Source: Aerococcus sanguinicola (GTDB lineage Bacteria > Bacillota > Bacilli > Lactobacillales > Aerococcaceae). From it: 64,000 bases of DNA. The position numbers were made by a program, and so were the translations under genes. Where the stretch lies: NCBI RefSeq assembly GCF_001543145.1, contig NZ_CP014160.1, positions 1,116,001-1,180,000 on the forward strand. Reading direction: 5' to 3'. Shown piece after piece: positions 61,862 to 64,000 of this stretch (position 1 is its first letter; every line of letters begins with the position of its first letter). The notes under the pieces are model-generated. The model ran no database searches, was not told the origin of the DNA, and saw only the letters and a list, made by a program, of their open reading frames with translations.

Positions 61862-62248
61862 ATGTTAAAAGAATTCCGCGATTTTATCGCAAAAGGTAAT
61901 GTAATGGATATGGCCATCGGGGTTGTTATGGCGACCGCCTTCACTGCCATTGTCAATTCTTTAGTTGAAGATATTATTATGCCAATTGTGGCTTTCTTCA
62001 CGGGCTCAACGGACTTTACTGATATTGTTTTGCAGATTGGTAATACCAAGTTGATGGTGGGGAACTTTATTCAATCTATCGTTTCCTTCCTGATTATCGC
62101 CCTGGTTCTCTTCTTTGTGATGAAGGGTGTGGCAACATTGAAACACACCTTCGTGAAAGAAGAAAAAGTGGATGAGGAAGAAGAGGATAAACCAAGCAAA
62201 GAAGAAGTCCTCTTGACTGAAATCCGCGATCTTTTGAAGAATAAATAG
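61862..62248 (+). CDS. mscL: Large-conductance mechanosensitive channel
   Basis: 128 residues, normal for MscL. An amphipathic N-terminal helix (LKEFRDFIAKGNVMDMAIGV), pore helix TM1 (about 18-45), TM2 (about 66-92) and a charged cytoplasmic bundle (VKEEKVDEEEEDKPSKEEVL) are all present. It opens under membrane tension to release solutes during osmotic downshock. AAGGAGGT lies ten bases upstream of ATG 61862. Confidence 0.97.
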   Translation: MLKEFRDFIAKGNVMDMAIGVVMATAFTAIVNSLVEDIIMPIVAFFTGSTDFTDIVLQIGNTKLMVGNFIQSIVSFLIIALVLFFVMKGVATLKHTFVKEEKVDEEEEDKPSKEEVLLTEIRDLLKNK

Positions 62249-62279
62249 TCTTAACGATGATTCGTAATCGTTAATAAGC

Positions 62280-62314
62280 AAAAACACCGCTCTTTACTAA
62301 GGGCGGTGTTTTGT
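62280..62314 (+). terminator. Terminator after mscL
   Basis: AACACCGCTC pairs with GGGCGGTGTT, followed by T. Confidence 0.9.
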
Positions 62315-62383
62315 TATAAATTTTGTGCTAGTGATCAGTATTAAAATATCAAGAAGGCTTATTTTTAAGGATTGATCGCGTTA

Positions 62384-62510
62384 ACTTTCAAACAGGGCCT
62401 TGATTAGCAAGTAGCTGATCTTGAGCTTTCTAATGAGCTGCCTGTTAGCAAGTAGACCCGCGTCAACTCGCAAATGGGCCTCCTATTAGCAAGTTCAGCT
62501 CCTGCTAGGC
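62384..62510. repeat. 41-bp array, ACTTTCAAA version
   Basis: ACTTTC at 62384, GCTTTC at 62425 and ACTCGCAAA at 62466, exactly 41 bp apart, each with a TTAGCAAGT opposite half-site about 25 bases on. Confidence 0.85.
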
Positions 62511-62629
62511 AAGCTGACTGACCTCATCATAATGTAAACAAGCTAGCAAGGGCCTTGCTAGCTTGTTGAACCTTATTTTATATTTTTTACCATGGATTGT
62601 GCCAGGTTTTACTTGGACTCGGCTTGGAA

Positions 62630-62835
62630 AGCCATATTCCGGCCTCCTGAGTGTGGCTTGACAGAGTTCAACCCACACTCCCGATCTTTAATCGAGGGTT
62701 GTTTGCTGCTAACCCACGCTCCCGGAGTCTGATTGTGGCTTGGATGTTGTCAACCCACACTCCTGATCTTTAATTGAGGATTCTTTGCTTCTAACCCACA
62801 CTCCTGGTGTTTGGTTGTGGGTTGAGCGCTATCCG
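62630..62835. repeat. 41-bp array, CCACACTC/TGTGG version
   Basis: CCACAC words at 62673, 62714 (CCACGC), 62755 and 62796, exactly 41 bp apart. The ACCCAC start at 62671 is exactly seven 41-bp steps from the ACTTTC at 62384, so both arrays share one register. Confidence 0.9.
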
Positions 62836-62837
62836 CT

Positions 62838-63207
62838 TACACCCTATAGTCAGTCGGGTTCGACTTGGCAGGCTTGGAGTGGTTTCACAAGTCAGAAACG
62901 AGCGAATGCTTCGCTCTTATTCTGACTTGCTCCAACCATCCAAGCCTAACCGCCAAGTCTCACACCCTTCCTAGTCAGGTTCGAGGATGCAGAAAGGGCT
63001 CCTCTTCGCAAAGAACCGCCGAAGACTTCCAGTCTTCTCTGGCTCTTTGCTCCAGAGGTCTATTTCTCCCGCCAGCCCTCACACCCTGTAGTCGGGTTCG
63101 CAAGAGCAGCTTTGGAGTGCTTTCGCAAGTTGGAAACGTGCAAGCGATGCTTGCCCTTATTCCAACTTACTCCAAGCATCCAAAGCTAAACGCTCTTGCT
63201 CACACCC
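62838..63207 (-). repeat. Three tandem long-hairpin repeats, reverse orientation
   Basis: Copies at about 62838-62968, 62969-63086 and 63087-63207. Each runs CGGGTTCG/CAGGTTCG to CACACCC. The last copy supplies the TGA stop (inside GTGTGAG) of the oxidase gene to its right. Confidence 0.85.
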
Positions 63208-64000
63208 TTTGTTCCAAATAAGGGCTGGTGTCGTAGTCTTCGGGGTTGAGGCGTTGGGGTTTGTCTTGGCAGGCTTGGGCGAGTTGGTAGCCGATGATTG
63301 GACCGGTGGTGAGGCCGCTTGATCCGAGTCCTGAGGCAGCGTAGAGATTGCTGTGGCCAGGGACGGGGCCGTAGAAGGGGGCGTAGTCGCTAGTATAGGC
63401 CCGGGTGCCGACTTTAATGCCCCGGTAGTCTTCGGGGTCGATGGCGGGGATGATGGTGCGGACTGTATCAAAGATATTTGCCATGCTGGCCATGTCGGGT
63501 TCGAGGTCAAAGCCCTTGTCATTTTCATGGGTGGCCCCTAGGTAGAGGGTGTCCTGGCCGTGGGGGATGATATCCGCTTCGCCTTCTGGCATGATGAGCG
63601 GCCAGTCGCTGACATCTCGGTCATAGACTGTCAGCATGCCTTTTTGGGGGCGGACATCGACTTGGTAGCCGTGGGGTTGGAGCAGGTCGCCCAGCCAAGC
63701 CCCTGTGGCTAGGATGACTTGGTCAAAGGTTTGGCTCTGATCATCTTCTGTGATAACCAGGATTTGATCATCTTGGAAGTCAATCTGGACTTTAGCTTGG
63801 TAGCTGGTCATGCCATTCTTTGTCGCTGCTGCTTGGAGGTCCTCACAGAGTCCTTGACCATCGACAATAGCAGCTCCCTGGCGGATAGCGACTAGGTCTT
63901 GGTCGTAGGTCCATTCGTCGAGCTGGGCGCTTTGTTGGGCGGGGGTGAGAATCTCAATGTCCCCAATTAGAGGGGCTTCAGGCCGGCGCGAGAGGGCGAT
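63200..64000 (-). CDS. FAD-dependent amino-acid oxidase (DAO/glycine oxidase family), partial
   Basis: The open frame continues past the window edge; 266 C-terminal residues are visible. Family features of D-amino-acid/glycine oxidases: VDGQGLCEDLQ, ILATGAWLGDLL and, near the end, GVKVGTRAYTSDYAPFYGPVPG, and NLYAASGLGSSGLTTGPIIG, the FAD/substrate-closing region. The first Met visible inside (63811) is not the start. It probably oxidises an amine or amino acid with O2. Its last codon and TGA stop fall within the adjoining hairpin repeat (GGGTGTGAG), so the final residues may differ from relatives. Confidence 0.85.
   Translation of the reverse strand: MALSRRPEAPLIGDIEILTPAQQSAQLDEWTYDQDLVAIRQGAAIVDGQGLCEDLQAAATKNGMTSYQAKVQIDFQDDQILVITEDDQSQTFDQVILATGAWLGDLLQPHGYQVDVRPQKGMLTVYDRDVSDWPLIMPEGEADIIPHGQDTLYLGATHENDKGFDLEPDMASMANIFDTVRTIIPAIDPEDYRGIKVGTRAYTSDYAPFYGPVPGHSNLYAASGLGSSGLTTGPIIGYQLAQACQDKPQRLNPEDYDTSPYLEQRV

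Overview
The window reads as chromosomal DNA of a Gram-positive coccus of the Lactobacillales. The evidence is the gene order dnaX-ybaB-recR-tmk-holB ... yabA-trmN6-yazA-rsmI, an LPXTG-anchored surface protein, lipobox lipoproteins, mprF, the small SRP RNA and the anaerobic nrdDG pair. Aerococcaceae is my best guess, not proven. Most genes have moderate GC content. The block from about 16.9 to 26.6 kb is clearly AT-rich and looks acquired.

Layout. 0-14 kb: end of sigI with its anti-sigma gene rsgI; glutamate formimidoyltransferase; a divergent GntP permease/glycerate kinase pair; a two-gene flavoprotein reductase operon (resembling hydroxycinnamate/acrylate-type reductases) followed by a GntP permease; a small secreted protein; two genes broken at one deletion junction (an AraC-type remnant and a HAD remnant); and a DeoR-type repressor. 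14-17 kb: a large LPXTG-anchored metallophosphoesterase with a LamG-like domain. 17-26.6 kb: a defence island. It holds a four-gene operon (AlbA_2/Schlafen-like protein, a protein with PIN-like acidic motifs, type III Mod, type III Res), which converges on a retron whose reverse transcriptase is fused to a Toprim domain. The retron's msr-msd RNA can be read directly upstream of the RT. 26.8-38 kb: a five-gene peptide ABC transporter, a Zur-box-controlled ZinT-like lipoprotein, a MetQ-like lipoprotein, a candidate small RNA, ornithine carbamoyltransferase, the SRP RNA, and an ABC substrate-binding protein behind a phenylalanine-codon-rich leader peptide and alternative hairpins. 38.8-52 kb: mprF with a LURP-one-like gene, a YczE-type membrane protein, metY-like sulfhydrylase, an SDR, glutathione reductase, a NERD protein and nrdDG. 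52-64 kb: the replication/repair housekeeping cluster, a YdcF-like protein, mscL and the end of an amino-acid oxidase gene.

Intergenic DNA is the most unusual part. Three repeat systems fill almost every long gap. (1) At least 13 arrays with a 41-bp period (occasionally 40 or 42), built from small inverted-repeat units. The arm sequences come in at least four versions (ACTTTCAAA/TTTGNRAGT, ACCCACA/TGTGGGT, TTTGCAT/ATGCAAA and TGCAGTCAA), but the period is kept. (2) A ~117-bp long-hairpin element running from GGGTGTGAG to CGAACCCRACTA. Its stem sequences differ from copy to copy but stay complementary. It often starts at or inside the stop codon of a gene, and one copy is nested inside another. 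(3) A ~178-bp element in three full copies plus two remnants, with covarying stems.

Functional themes are anti-phage defence (retron plus type III R-M), solute uptake with lipoprotein receptors (peptide, zinc, MetQ-like and aromatic amino acid-like), flavin-based reductase metabolism, envelope modification (MprF, LPXTG protein), and DNA replication/repair. No tRNA, rRNA, transposase or CRISPR array was recognised.
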